Shown here piece by piece: positions 1-6,442 of a stretch of 12,317 nucleotides of DNA. The translations under genes and the position numbers were made by a program. The stretch lies in contig JAITJT010000270.1 of the NCBI GenBank assembly GCA_031278795.1, positions 1-12,317 of the forward strand. The letters are read 5' to 3'. This DNA is from Deltaproteobacteria bacterium (GTDB lineage: Bacteria > Desulfobacterota > Desulfarculia > Adiutricales > Adiutricaceae). The notes under the pieces are model-generated. The model was not told the origin of the DNA. It did no database searches and saw nothing but the letters and a program-made list of their open reading frames with translations. The first letter of the stretch is position 1. Every line of letters starts with the position of its first letter.

Positions 1-133
1 CCTAGATCTCAAAAGAAATTTTTAACTTTGTATACACGCATCTTTAATAAAATGTGAAATATTTAGCCTTGCGGAGTAATGTCAGGTGAGTGGGTATCGT
101 AAAAACACACGGCCCTGATTAGCTTATAAAGTT

Positions 134-1312
134 CTATTCCACCGCGGCCCAGCCCCCCTTGGGAAGAACCTCGGCTAGGTAGCTGCCGCCCGGGTCGTCC
201 GGGTTGTTGGGAAGCTTATTGCCGGAGAGGATGGTGCCGTCTAAGGTCACCTCCCTGAAGGCCCGGCCTAGTTTACTGGAGAGGTTGGTGGATTTGTCGG
301 TCGCGACCGTGGTGACGGCGCGCGCGAAGACCTGGCCCTGGCCGAAGCCCAGGAAGGTCTGGTAGTCCGGGTGGAGCCCGGGGAGGCCGTATTTGCTGAG
401 GACCATGGAGTAGGCGGCGGGTATCTGCTCGGAGGGGATGAGGACGCTGGGAAAGAGCATGCCCGTCCAGGTGCCGGCGGACATGCGCACTATCTCGTGA
501 TCCGGGGTGTTTAGGGAGTTGGTGAGCCAGACCGTGTTGGGCAGGTAGTTTTTGGCCATGCGCCTGATGGCGGCGGAGGGCCCGGGGTTGGTCCAGAGGA
601 TCACAAAGCTAGGATCCGTGAGCTCGGTCGTGAGCTGTTTCCAGTTGCTGAAATCAGTGGAAAGCGGTATGAGATCCAGTTCCAGCTCGAAGCTTCTGGA
701 TTTGGCCCTGGCCAGGGCGCTTAAGGTCTCGCTCCCCGGGAGCCCGGAGGTGTAGATGAAATATATCTTCTGGCCGGGTTGAATGTGTTTTTTGATGTGC
801 TTGAAGAGCATGTCCAGCTCGGCCGGGGCGGCCGGAAGGAGGCCCACCGGGTCGTCGTCCCTCTCAGCGTAGAGCTTGGGGTCGTCCGTCCAGGGCCCGA
901 ACCAGGGAATGGCTATGCGCCTGAAATACTCCGCCGTCTCGGAGGCCCGGCTGTTGGCGGCCCCTCCCACCACCAGGTCCGGCTGGCCCTGGATAACCAG
1001 GGCATCCAGTTTTTTCCCGAAATCCGCGCTGGTGTCGTCCATGTCCAGGCTCTGCATCTGGATCTCCCTCTGGGAGATCCCGCCGTTGGCGTTGAGGAAG
1101 GTGGAGAGGGCTTTTATGCCGTAGAGGGTCTCAAAGGTGATGGACTGGGCCCCCACCGGAGACGACCAACTAATGATATTGATGGGTTGGCCCTGGGCCC
1201 AAAGCCTCGGAGCCGTACTTAGGCCAAGGAAGGCCAGGGCCGCCAAGAGAAGGACAAGCCTTTCCAAAAGACCAAAGGATAGAAGGCAGTGGTGGCGTTT
1301 CTGATATTCCAA
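134..1312 (-). CDS. Periplasmic amino-acid/branched-chain-type solute-binding protein (type 1 PBP fold)
   Basis: A 392-residue protein resembling the substrate-binding subunit of LivK-like ABC importers (Peripla_BP_6 family), which bind a small solute in the periplasm. Residues 1-39 form a signal peptide: a basic start (QKRHH), a long Leu/Ala core, and a likely cut after LWA before QGQP. The mature part opens with a beta strand, a helix containing ALSTFLNANGGI, then a DMDDTSAD segment and DLVVGGAANSRAS, the order expected for this fold; length suits the family. I chose TTG at 1312 because AGGGGG lies 8 bases upstream and a good promoter lies just beyond it; the frame stays open to 1537, but that part is AT-rich and has no start signal of its own. 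No permease or ATPase gene is adjacent, so this is an orphan binding protein and its ligand cannot be told. A sensor role is possible. Confidence 0.85.
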   Translation of the reverse strand: MEYQKRHHCLLSFGLLERLVLLLAALAFLGLSTAPRLWAQGQPINIISWSSPVGAQSITFETLYGIKALSTFLNANGGISQREIQMQSLDMDDTSADFGKKLDALVIQGQPDLVVGGAANSRASETAEYFRRIAIPWFGPWTDDPKLYAERDDDPVGLLPAAPAELDMLFKHIKKHIQPGQKIYFIYTSGLPGSETLSALARAKSRSFELELDLIPLSTDFSNWKQLTTELTDPSFVILWTNPGPSAAIRRMAKNYLPNTVWLTNSLNTPDHEIVRMSAGTWTGMLFPSVLIPSEQIPAAYSMVLSKYGLPGLHPDYQTFLGFGQGQVFARAVTTVATDKSTNLSSKLGRAFREVTLDGTILSGNKLPNNPDDPGGSYLAEVLPKGGWAAVE

Positions 1313-1355
1313 GGCAGTATCCCCCTGGCTGCGGGCGTTATGGAAATCTATAGCG

Positions 1356-1384
1356 ATTATAGATGACTCTCTAACATAAATCAA
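1356..1384 (-). promoter_or_regulatory. Sigma-70-type promoter of the solute-binding protein gene
   Basis: On the minus strand a TTGATT box (1384-1379) is followed after 17 bases by a perfect TATAAT (1361-1356). The start site would fall near 1349, giving a leader of roughly 37 bases that contains the AGGGGG ribosome site (1326-1321) and the TTG start at 1312. The good fit of all three signals supports the 1312 start and argues that the open frame from 1313 to 1537 is not translated. Confidence 0.65.
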
Positions 1385-1743
1385 AGAAGCTCCCAACTTT
1401 TGTTGGAAAAAGAGCAAATAGCTTAGAAACAGGGCTGGAAAAATCACCAATGAGGCGGAAAAGCCCTTAAATAATGCGAAAAAAAGCCCATATATGACCG
1501 TAAAGGCTGAAATAAAGCTAGAAAAATCTAGAATCAATGGAAAAACAACTAAAAATTAGGTAAAATCTCAAGATCTTTCACCCTCCAAAGACAACAAATA
1601 TGTAGATATAAACAGAAATCACTAAATAAATAAGTATCGTTAGAATCTGGCGACTAGCCTATGAAAAAAAAGCTTGACTTTAAGAGATTAGTTAGAATTC
1701 TGGACCTATTAGAATATAACGAAAATAAATTATAGGAAACAAG

Positions 1744-1772
1744 TTGAAATTATGATATGCTATTGGTAAAAT
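1744..1772 (+). promoter_or_regulatory. Candidate sigma-70 promoter for the SCP2-domain gene
   Basis: TTGAAA (1744-1749), a 17-base spacer and TAAAAT (1767-1772) match the sigma-70 pattern well. Transcription would begin near 1779, leaving a leader of about 330 bases before the ATG at 2113. That leader contains the A-tracts and the palindrome, so it could carry control, but a nearer unrecognised promoter is possible. A lone TATAAT at 1915-1920 has no good -35. Confidence 0.45.
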
Positions 1773-2018
1773 TTGACTAGCATAGAGATATACTGGCTTC
1801 CGGGCCCGCCTTTCCTCTTGATCTTAGCTTTAAACCCTAAAAATCCAAAGCTCTTAGGCTCTCTTTCTAGCCTTGCCCCTTGGCCCCGGTATCCGTAAAA
1901 TCCCCTTGTGCCACTATAATCCTTATAAATCATAGTCAAAAGTGAAAAATTTTTTTTATGATCGCCTGGATTGCGCGTCCAGATGCCCTGATAGCGGCCA
2001 GGGGCCTTAATATCCGCG

Positions 2019-2049
2019 AAAAAAACCGCAAAAAAAATCCCAAAAAAAA
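2019..2049. promoter_or_regulatory. Three regularly spaced A-tracts (predicted bent DNA)
   Basis: Runs of 7, 8 and 8 adenines lie at 2019-2025, 2030-2037 and 2042-2049, each separated by four bases, with centres about 11.5 to 12 bases apart. A-tracts repeated near the helical period are known to curve DNA. They sit 64 to 94 bases before the SCP2 start. A regulatory role is inferred. Confidence 0.45.
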
Positions 2050-2066
2050 GTGAATTCCATATGTTA

Positions 2067-2095
2067 AGCCCCCTCCGCGTACGCGGATAAGGGCT
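2067..2095. repeat. Strong palindrome/hairpin just before the SCP2 gene
   Basis: A perfect 14-base palindrome, TCCGCGTACGCGGA (2074-2087), is enclosed by an outer pair AGCCC (2067-2071) and GGGCT (2091-2095). As RNA it would be a stable hairpin ending 9 bases before the GAGG ribosome site (2105-2108); as DNA it could be an operator for a dimeric protein. No U-run follows, so it is not a typical terminator. Confidence 0.55.
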
Positions 2096-2112
2096 ATCTT
2101 TCATGAGGTTTT

Positions 2113-2436
2113 ATGAATCTTGATGAACTTTATTCAAAGGTAAAAGAGAAGGCCCAGGATTTGACTTTCTCCAAGGCCCAGGTTGACGCCCTTATTCTGC
2201 TTGACATCCAGGGCGAGGACCCCAGGAAGTGGCTGGTTACTTTCAAGGATCAAAGGGCCTCAATCGATGAGTTCCAGGGAGAGACTCCCGACGTGGTGGT
2301 GAGCGCCACGGGGAAGACCATTCTTTCCATAGCCCAGCGCACGCTCAAGCCCACCATGGCCTTCCTCACGGGACGCCTGAAAATCAAGGGAGATAAATCC
2401 CTGCTCACCCAGCTCTCCCAGATCTGGCCGGACTAA
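2113..2436 (+). CDS. SCP2 sterol-carrier-domain protein, single domain
   Basis: A 107-residue cytoplasmic protein made of one SCP2 (sterol carrier protein 2) domain. After an N-terminal helix, residues 27-70 give the beta sheet (LILLDIQGED, KWLVTFKD, DVVVSAT), and the C-terminal part carries the family's typical helix-strand ending: TILSIAQRTLKPTMAFLTGR, then LKIKGD and a final helix. The family binds lipids in a hydrophobic tunnel; bacterial stand-alone members are mostly of unknown physiological role. Length is normal. ATG at 2113 has GAGG 4 bases upstream, a slightly short spacing. It is not in an operon: the next gene starts about 560 bases later. There is no signal peptide or membrane segment. 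Base composition fits the pil genes, so it looks native. The fold call is firm; the substrate is unknown. Confidence 0.85.
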   Translation: MNLDELYSKVKEKAQDLTFSKAQVDALILLDIQGEDPRKWLVTFKDQRASIDEFQGETPDVVVSATGKTILSIAQRTLKPTMAFLTGRLKIKGDKSLLTQLSQIWPD

Positions 2437-2745
2437 AAGTGAAAAGCTAAATTTTTAAAAAGCCCCAAAAAAAATTTCTGAGCCCCCAAAACATAAAAAA
2501 CGCACAATCAAAAGATTAATCATCTTAAAATCAATCTATTAGTCTCAATTTGTGAAGTGATTTCTCACTAAAATCTGTTCTGCTTTCACATTACACATTA
2601 GCTATGTATCTTGTTTTTTAGATTTAATTGCATTAATCTATACTAAGAAGAGTTTTCTTGCCCCCAAAGCTACTCTAAAATGCTTACAACTTTTGATTAA
2701 AAGATCTGTTTATGGCTAACAAATAAAAGGCGAAATAATTTCTTT

Positions 2746-2758
2746 TAGAATCATTCTA
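2746..2758. repeat. 13-base perfect palindrome TAGAAT-C-ATTCTA
   Basis: Two 6-base arms around one central base form a perfect dyad about 78 bases upstream of the -35 box of the XRE gene promoter. The half-site TTAGAAT also occurs at 1640, 1692 and 1709. Such a dyad suits a dimeric repressor or activator, but AT-rich DNA gives such matches by chance, so this is tentative. Confidence 0.3.
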
Positions 2759-2835
2759 GATATTGAGCTGAATAAGCCTCAGTCCACTGAACAGGGTATA
2801 CTTGAAATAAATTAAATATAATAAGAAAAAACTAC

Positions 2836-2865
2836 TTGACAACAATAGCTTAAAACGTCTAAATT
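2836..2865 (+). promoter_or_regulatory. Sigma-70 promoter of the XRE regulator gene
   Basis: A perfect TTGACA (2836-2841) is followed after 18 bases by TAAATT (2860-2865). The transcript would start near 2872 and have a leader of about 130 bases to the ATG at 3001. The leader contains three ACAAGTT boxes that could serve autoregulation. Confidence 0.55.
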
Positions 2866-2896
2866 ATTATTCGATTAAGAAATTAAAGCGGATCGA

Positions 2897-2947
2897 ACAA
2901 GTTAAAGACAAGTTGAATACGTGTTAGGGAAACGTTCGAGACAAGTT
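2897..2947 (+). promoter_or_regulatory. Three helically phased ACAAGTT boxes
   Basis: ACAAGTT occurs at 2897-2903, 2908-2914 and 2941-2947, so the start-to-start distances are 11 and 33 bases, about one and three helical turns. All three therefore face the same side of the DNA, between the promoter and the start codon of the XRE gene. Binding by that regulator itself is an inference. Confidence 0.4.
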
Positions 2948-3000
2948 TTGAACTTAGTTAACCGCTGATTTCCACATTTATAGAAAAGAGGTGTTTCCAT

Positions 3001-3201
3001 ATGACTGAGAACTCGTTGAAACTGCTCCGAGAACAACTTCTCCTAAGCAAGGCTGAGTTGGCCCGGAAAGCAGGCGTTTCACCCATGACAATCGATCGAA
3101 TCGAGAATGGGGAAAAGTGCCGGATGGAGACCAAGCGCAAGATTATTCTTGCCCTGGGGTACTCCCTAGAGGACAAGGACAAAATATTTTCCGACCTCTA
3201 A
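3001..3201 (+). CDS. Small XRE/HTH_3-family DNA-binding protein
   Basis: A 66-residue protein that is almost entirely one Cro/C1-type helix-turn-helix domain. Residues 16-26 (SKAELARKAGV) are the first helix of the motif and 27-37 (SPMTIDRIENG) the turn and recognition helix, followed by KRKIILALGYSLED, the usual closing helix. No sensor or dimerisation domain is attached. ATG at 3001 has AGAGGTG 7 bases upstream. It sits directly upstream of the pil locus in the same direction, with about 550 bases between, so it could control pilM, but it could equally be a self-contained regulator. From memory, similar short XRE proteins are widespread in Desulfobacterota; I cannot verify this here. Family call firm, target unknown. 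Confidence 0.88.
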   Translation: MTENSLKLLREQLLLSKAELARKAGVSPMTIDRIENGEKCRMETKRKIILALGYSLEDKDKIFSDL

Positions 3202-3298
3202 TGGGCGTACCTCAATGTTTTCGCCCCCGAAAGGGTCCGGTCATGCTCCCCGGCGGTCTTTCGGCATTTTTCGTCAAACTCCCCCAAAAAAACAAAAC

Positions 3299-3356
3299 TG
3301 GCGTCTGTTACATTGGTCTCATGCCGGAGATTATTGGACAGACGCCAACAACCAAT
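3299..3356 (+). promoter_or_regulatory. 10-base perfect inverted repeat interleaved with a second one
   Basis: TGGCGTCTGT (3299-3308) and ACAGACGCCA (3338-3347) are perfect reverse complements around 29 bases, with a small TCTC/GAGA pair inside. A second pair, ATTGGT (3312-3317) and ACCAAT (3351-3356), is interleaved with the first, so the two stems could form a pseudoknot or exclude each other. It may be an operator pair lying just before the possible -10 at 3385, or an RNA switch in a read-through transcript. I could not match it to a known riboswitch class; the GEMM (c-di-GMP-I) core sequences are absent. Confidence 0.5.
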
Positions 3357-3384
3357 TTCCCTGTACTGAATTGTTAAAGTAAGC

Positions 3385-3390
3385 TATAAT
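3385..3390 (+). promoter_or_regulatory. Possible -10 box for a pilM transcript
   Basis: A perfect TATAAT stands about 360 bases before pilM. The -35 region at 17-base spacing (TGTACT, 3362-3367) is poor, so the promoter would need an activator; the inverted repeat at 3299-3347 is suitably placed. The resulting leader of about 350 bases would contain several hairpins. Confidence 0.3.
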
Positions 3391-3483
3391 CAGGCGCGGT
3401 TCTACGGCCTATGGGCCTCGGAGCCCTTACCAAAGCTCTTTTCTTTGGTGAAAATCTCGCCTTTTTAAGCTTTTTCCCCCTTA

Positions 3484-3548
3484 CCTTTCGGCCCAATCCG
3501 CAAGGTAAGTCTTAAGCCTCTCAAATGGCGGCCTTTCGGCCCAATCCG
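3484..3548 (+). repeat. 17-base direct repeat in the pilM leader
   Basis: The 17 bases CCTTTCGGCCCAATCCG occur at 3484-3500 and again at 3532-3548, 48 bases apart. The first copy is framed by TTACC (3481-3485) and GGTAA (3503-3507), which could pair. No coding function is evident. It may be a local duplication or paired sites in the mRNA leader. Confidence 0.55.
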
Positions 3549-3748
3549 AAGGGCTTCCTGCGGCCTACCCAAAAGGCCGAGGGGCCTTTGTTTAGGCCGT
3601 GTTTCCTAAGGTAAGCATAGCCATGCCCGTGGTGTATCCTTAAGAGCTCCCAAGGGACTCCCAAACCTTTGGCCTCTTTGCTTCTTAACATGTTTTTTTC
3701 CCTCAAATTCGGGCCTCAGGGCCTTTCTCCCTGGAGGATTGTGGGTCA

Positions 3749-4807
3749 GTGTCTGTAATCGGCTTTGACATAGGGACTTTTGCCGCCAAGGGATTGCTCC
3801 TCAACCTGAAGGGGAAGGGCCGCACCACCACCGTGACCCTCATGGGCCTGGGCATTGCCCAGCTGCCCGCGGGAGTCATGACCCAGTGGGAGGACCAGCC
3901 CGTCCCGGCCAGGAACGCCATGGCCAACGCCATGAAGACCATCTCCAAGGTCTCCAAGCTCACCGGAGGGAAGTTCGCCGCCCTGTCCTTAAGCGGCGAC
4001 ACTATGATTATCAAGAAGATAAACATGCCCATAACCTCCCAAAAGGAGCTGCGCGGCTCCTTGGCCTTGGAGGCTGAACAGTACATCCCCTATCCCATAA
4101 ATGAGGTCATCATAGACGGGCACATCCTCAACACCGATGACCGCACCGGACAGATGTCGGTCCTTCTGGTGGCGGCCAGAAAGGACGTGGTCTATAATTA
4201 TATCCAGGCCCTGGCCATCACCAAGACCTTGAAACCCGCGGTCATTGACGTGGACGCCCTGGCCCTCTTCAACGCCTATGACTTCATCTACCCGGACAGC
4301 CGGGAGAATGTCATCCTCATAGACATAGGGGCCAATCTCCTCCACATCACCATCCTCTACGAGGGAGTGCCCCACACCATCAAGGAGGAGGGCATAGGTG
4401 GCCAGAGGGTGACCGACGACATCGAGGACGCCTTCGGGGTGACCCCGGACGAGGCCGAGGCTATCAAGCTGGGCTCTCTACCCGTCTCCAACCCCTATGA
4501 GGTGGCCGAGATCATAGACCGCATCGTCTCCAACTGGGAGGCGGCCATAGAACGGGCCCTGGAGAGCATTCGCTCCGAGATACCCGAGTACAAGCCCTCC
4601 AAGATCTTCCTGGCCGGCGGCTCGGCCCTCTTTCAAGGGCTCCCGGAGGAGTTCAGCAAGCGTTTCCAGATACCCGCCGAGCTATTCAATCCACTCACCA
4701 GCGTGAAGTACAACTCCAAGAAATTTGATCCAGCCTACCTCAACTATATCGGCCCCCAGATGGCCGTGAGTTTCGGGCTGGCCATCAGAAAGGCGGAAAC
4801 CCTATGA
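3749..4807 (+). CDS. pilM: PilM, actin-like type IV pilus assembly ATPase-fold protein
   Basis: A 352-residue cytoplasmic protein of the actin/FtsA-like fold. It binds the short cytoplasmic tail of PilN and anchors the alignment complex of type IV pili. Visible motifs: phosphate-1 loop GFDIGTFAAKG (5-15), the PilM signature AEQYIPYPINEV (109-120), phosphate-2 loop LIDIGANLLHITI (190-202) and the adenosine motif LAGGSALFQGL (288-298). Length is normal. GTG at 3749 is the only in-frame start placed behind the GGAGG at 3733-3737, with an 11-base spacing that is a little long. The stop overlaps the pilN start as ATGA, so the two are translationally coupled. Composition matches the other pil genes. 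The identification is firm. Confidence 0.95.
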   Translation: MSVIGFDIGTFAAKGLLLNLKGKGRTTTVTLMGLGIAQLPAGVMTQWEDQPVPARNAMANAMKTISKVSKLTGGKFAALSLSGDTMIIKKINMPITSQKELRGSLALEAEQYIPYPINEVIIDGHILNTDDRTGQMSVLLVAARKDVVYNYIQALAITKTLKPAVIDVDALALFNAYDFIYPDSRENVILIDIGANLLHITILYEGVPHTIKEEGIGGQRVTDDIEDAFGVTPDEAEAIKLGSLPVSNPYEVAEIIDRIVSNWEAAIERALESIRSEIPEYKPSKIFLAGGSALFQGLPEEFSKRFQIPAELFNPLTSVKYNSKKFDPAYLNYIGPQMAVSFGLAIRKAETL

Positions 4808-5490
4808 TGATCAAGATCAACCTTCTGCCCCTGGAGTCCTTCAAGCAGACCCAGACCGGCCAGCTCTCGGTTACCATCTTCGCCTTTGTCGTATTGGCCT
4901 TGGGTATCGCCCTCTATCTATTCAAGGCCTTCATCATGGACGCCGAGATATCCAAGCTAGAGACCCAGAAGACCACTCTCAACTCAGAGCTCACCAAGCT
5001 CAAGACCTCCTCCACCGAGGCCCTGAAGCAGACCACGGAGTTTGTGACCCAGTTCCGCCAGGTCTCCTCCATCTCGGAGCTGGAGGAGAGGCGCCGGGAT
5101 CAAACCAGGCTCTTCAACTCCCTGGCCAAGGAGGTAATTAACCAGGCCTCTTGGCTAATCTCCATCTCCCACCAGAACAAGCTCTTAACCATGAGGGGGA
5201 TGGCCATAGACCTCCAGGTGGTGGCTGACTTCCACCTACGCCTGGAGCAGAACCCCTTCCTCTCCAACGTGAAGCTGGTGCGCTCGGAGGAGACCAGTAT
5301 AAACAACGTTCCGCTTTTCACCTTTGATTTTGTGGCCGAGACCCATTTCGAGGCCCCCACCCTCCTTAAAGACGGCTTGGAAACCATAGACCTTCCGCCC
5401 CAGGAACAGCTGGTGAAGCTGGTTAACGCTGCGGCACCGGATCTAGCCAAGACCATGCAGAAGGAGGAGGCCGGGAAGGCTACTCTCTAG
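4804..5490 (+). CDS. pilN: PilN, inner-membrane type IV pilus alignment protein
   Basis: A 228-residue bitopic inner-membrane protein. The N-terminal IKINLLP (3-9) is the conserved cytoplasmic peptide that docks on PilM. One transmembrane helix covers about residues 22-42, then a charged coiled-coil (about 46-110) and a periplasmic ferredoxin-like domain (about 110-180: SWLISISHQNKLLTMRGMA, then VVADFHLRLEQNPFLSNVKL). A tail of about 45 residues rich in Leu, Pro and Lys extends past the usual end, making it somewhat longer than common PilN proteins. It starts inside the pilM stop (ATGA overlap); the next ATG, at 4807, would also work. PilN pairs with PilO in the periplasm. No terminator follows, but a 191-base gap with tandem repeats separates it from pilO. 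Confidence 0.95.
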   Translation: MMIKINLLPLESFKQTQTGQLSVTIFAFVVLALGIALYLFKAFIMDAEISKLETQKTTLNSELTKLKTSSTEALKQTTEFVTQFRQVSSISELEERRRDQTRLFNSLAKEVINQASWLISISHQNKLLTMRGMAIDLQVVADFHLRLEQNPFLSNVKLVRSEETSINNVPLFTFDFVAETHFEAPTLLKDGLETIDLPPQEQLVKLVNAAAPDLAKTMQKEEAGKATL

Positions 5491-5519
5491 TAATTTTTCC
5501 CGCATCTCAGGCAAAAAGT

Positions 5520-5602
5520 GCCTTTAAGCTAAAAGAAATTGCCTTTAGTGTAAAAGAAAAGCCTTTAGGGTAGTGGAAATTGCCTTTAGATTAGTGGAAA
5601 AA
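5520..5602 (+). repeat. Degenerate tandem repeat of 20-21 bases upstream of pilO
   Basis: Four adjoining units begin at 5520, 5541, 5561 and 5582, each reading roughly GCCTTTAGNNTAGTGGAAAT; a partial fifth begins at 5603 (GCTTTAATATAAG). The period of 21, 20, 21 and 21 bases equals two helical turns. The block fills the middle of the 191-base pilN-pilO gap and ends about 80 bases before the pilO start. The pattern suits an array of protein-binding sites. A purely neutral repeat remains possible. Confidence 0.7.
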
Positions 5603-5681
5603 GCTTTAATATAAGCTCACTATTTAGTTTTTTTTTAGTGCTCAATACATACATTAATATGCATTAACCACAGAGGTATTT

Positions 5682-6332
5682 ATGGCCAAAGCCCAGACCA
5701 AAAAAGCCGACAGTGGTGATTTCTTCACCAAGATATCCAAGCTCAAATCGGGCCAGAAACTGGGAATCCTGATAGGCTCGGCAGTGGCCATCATAGTGGC
5801 CTTCTACATGCTCTACTTCCAGCCATACACGGATCAAAAGACGGCCTTAAACTCCGAGATAGCCACCCTCAACACCAACATCTCCACGGAACAGACCAAC
5901 GTCAATAAGCACAAGCCCATTGCCAAGTACGTCTCGCCTGTCGCGGATATGTACCTCTACCTCAAGAGCTTCTTCACCACGGAAAACGAGATACCCAGGC
6001 TCATGCAGATAATCTCGGATCTAGGCGCCCAGGCCGGCATAAAGGTGATCCTCTTCGCCCCGGGCTCCAAGGGGGCGCTCCTCAACCCGGAGTACGCCGA
6101 GATCCCCTTCTCCATGAACCTCCAGGGCCCCTTCCTCAATGTCCTTAAATTCCTCTACACCTTAAGCCAGATGGAGAGGATAATAAATATCAAGACCATC
6201 AGCATGGACAATCCCGTCCTGGGCGACAACCTCCAGATTCACCTGAGCGTCAAGTGCGACGGTAGCACTTACCGCTCCTTAACCGAGGAAGAGGTGAAGA
6301 CGGTCAGCGACCCGAAAAACGCCAAGAAGTAA
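5682..6332 (+). CDS. pilO: PilO, inner-membrane type IV pilus alignment protein
   Basis: A 216-residue bitopic inner-membrane protein that forms heterodimers with PilN and contacts PilP. After a Lys-rich cytoplasmic start (1-26) there is one transmembrane helix (about 27-46, LGILIGSAVAIIVAFYMLYF), a coiled-coil with Asn/Thr-rich heptads (50-80) and the PilO core: EIPRLMQIISDLGAQAGIKV (103-122), then AEIPFSMNLQGPFLNVLKFL (139-158) and a closing strand (DNLQIHLSVK). Length is normal. ATG at 5682 has AGAGG 5 bases upstream. Unlike most pilNO pairs it does not overlap pilN; the repeat block lies between. The downstream gap to pilP is 110 bases and contains a GC hairpin. Confidence 0.95.
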   Translation: MAKAQTKKADSGDFFTKISKLKSGQKLGILIGSAVAIIVAFYMLYFQPYTDQKTALNSEIATLNTNISTEQTNVNKHKPIAKYVSPVADMYLYLKSFFTTENEIPRLMQIISDLGAQAGIKVILFAPGSKGALLNPEYAEIPFSMNLQGPFLNVLKFLYTLSQMERIINIKTISMDNPVLGDNLQIHLSVKCDGSTYRSLTEEEVKTVSDPKNAKK

Positions 6333-6376
6333 TAAATTTTGACTTATGTAGTTCTCTTATTTTTTGAATTCCTTAC

Positions 6377-6398
6377 CCCGCCGCCAGCGGGCGGCGGG
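6377..6398 (+). promoter_or_regulatory. GC-only 9-base-pair hairpin between pilO and pilP
   Basis: CCCGCCGCC (6377-6385), loop AGCG (6386-6389) and GGCGGCGGG (6390-6398) form a perfect, very stable stem-loop in an otherwise AT-rich gap. No U-run follows, so it is not a standard terminator; it could stabilise the 3' end of the upstream message or hinder read-through. It also buries a GTG at 6398 that is in frame with pilP, which argues against that start. Confidence 0.6.
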
Positions 6399-6442
6399 TG
6401 TGCCTAGCCAGGGCTAAGTTAGAACGCATTCAAGTGGTAGCC

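Larger units (their letters stand above)
1313..2112. other. Long AT-rich intergenic region between two divergent genes
   Basis: About 800 bases separate the divergent solute-binding protein and SCP2 genes. It holds a minus-strand promoter (1356-1384), a plus-strand promoter (1744-1772), three TTAGAAT copies (starting 1640, 1692 and 1709, the first two within longer GTTAGAAT-CTGG matches), spaced A-tracts (2019-2049) and a palindrome (2067-2095). Two frames are open here (minus 1760-2104 and minus 1313-1537) but neither has a ribosome site or a recognisable protein. I see no RNA gene. Confidence 0.6.
2437..3000. other. AT-rich intergenic region before the XRE regulator
   Basis: No gene is supported in these 564 bases. 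No clear terminator follows the SCP2 gene. The stretch contains the 13-base palindrome at 2746-2758, the promoter at 2836-2865 and the ACAAGTT boxes at 2897-2947. An inverted pair CGAAC (2894-2898) and GTTCG (2934-2938) also overlaps the box region. Confidence 0.6.
3202..3748 (+). other. Structured, GGCC-rich non-coding region upstream of pilM
   Basis: These 547 bases carry no supported gene. The first part (to about 3290) holds a small TTTCG/CGAAA hairpin (3219-3232). Then come the long inverted repeat (3299-3347), a possible -10 box (3385-3390), a 7-base-pair hairpin ACCAAAG/CTTTGGT (3429-3449), a 17-base direct repeat (3484-3500 and 3532-3548) and an AAAGGCC/GGCCTTT hairpin (3572-3589). 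From about 3400 the base composition is much richer in G and C than the other gaps, and GGCCT recurs about eight times. A 61-codon minus frame (3521-3706) has no recognisable features. Confidence 0.5.

Noticed and set aside
779..1222. 147-codon plus-strand frame inside the solute-binding protein gene
   Set aside because: Antisense shadow of a clear signal-peptide protein; no domain of its own.
1313..1537. N-terminal extension of the solute-binding protein frame
   Set aside because: AT-rich, starts at a TTG without a ribosome site, would bury the signal peptide, and overlaps a good promoter.
1760..2104. 114-codon minus-strand frame
   Set aside because: No ribosome site, no recognisable domain, and it reads through the A-tracts and palindrome as Phe and Arg runs.
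3521..3706. 61-codon minus-strand frame in the pilM leader
   Set aside because: Composition reflects the GGCC-rich repeat rather than coding constraint; no ribosome site or known motif.
3202..3748. c-di-GMP (GEMM) riboswitch before pilM
   Set aside because: The conserved core segments of the GEMM class are not found in this stretch by eye; other hairpins are present.
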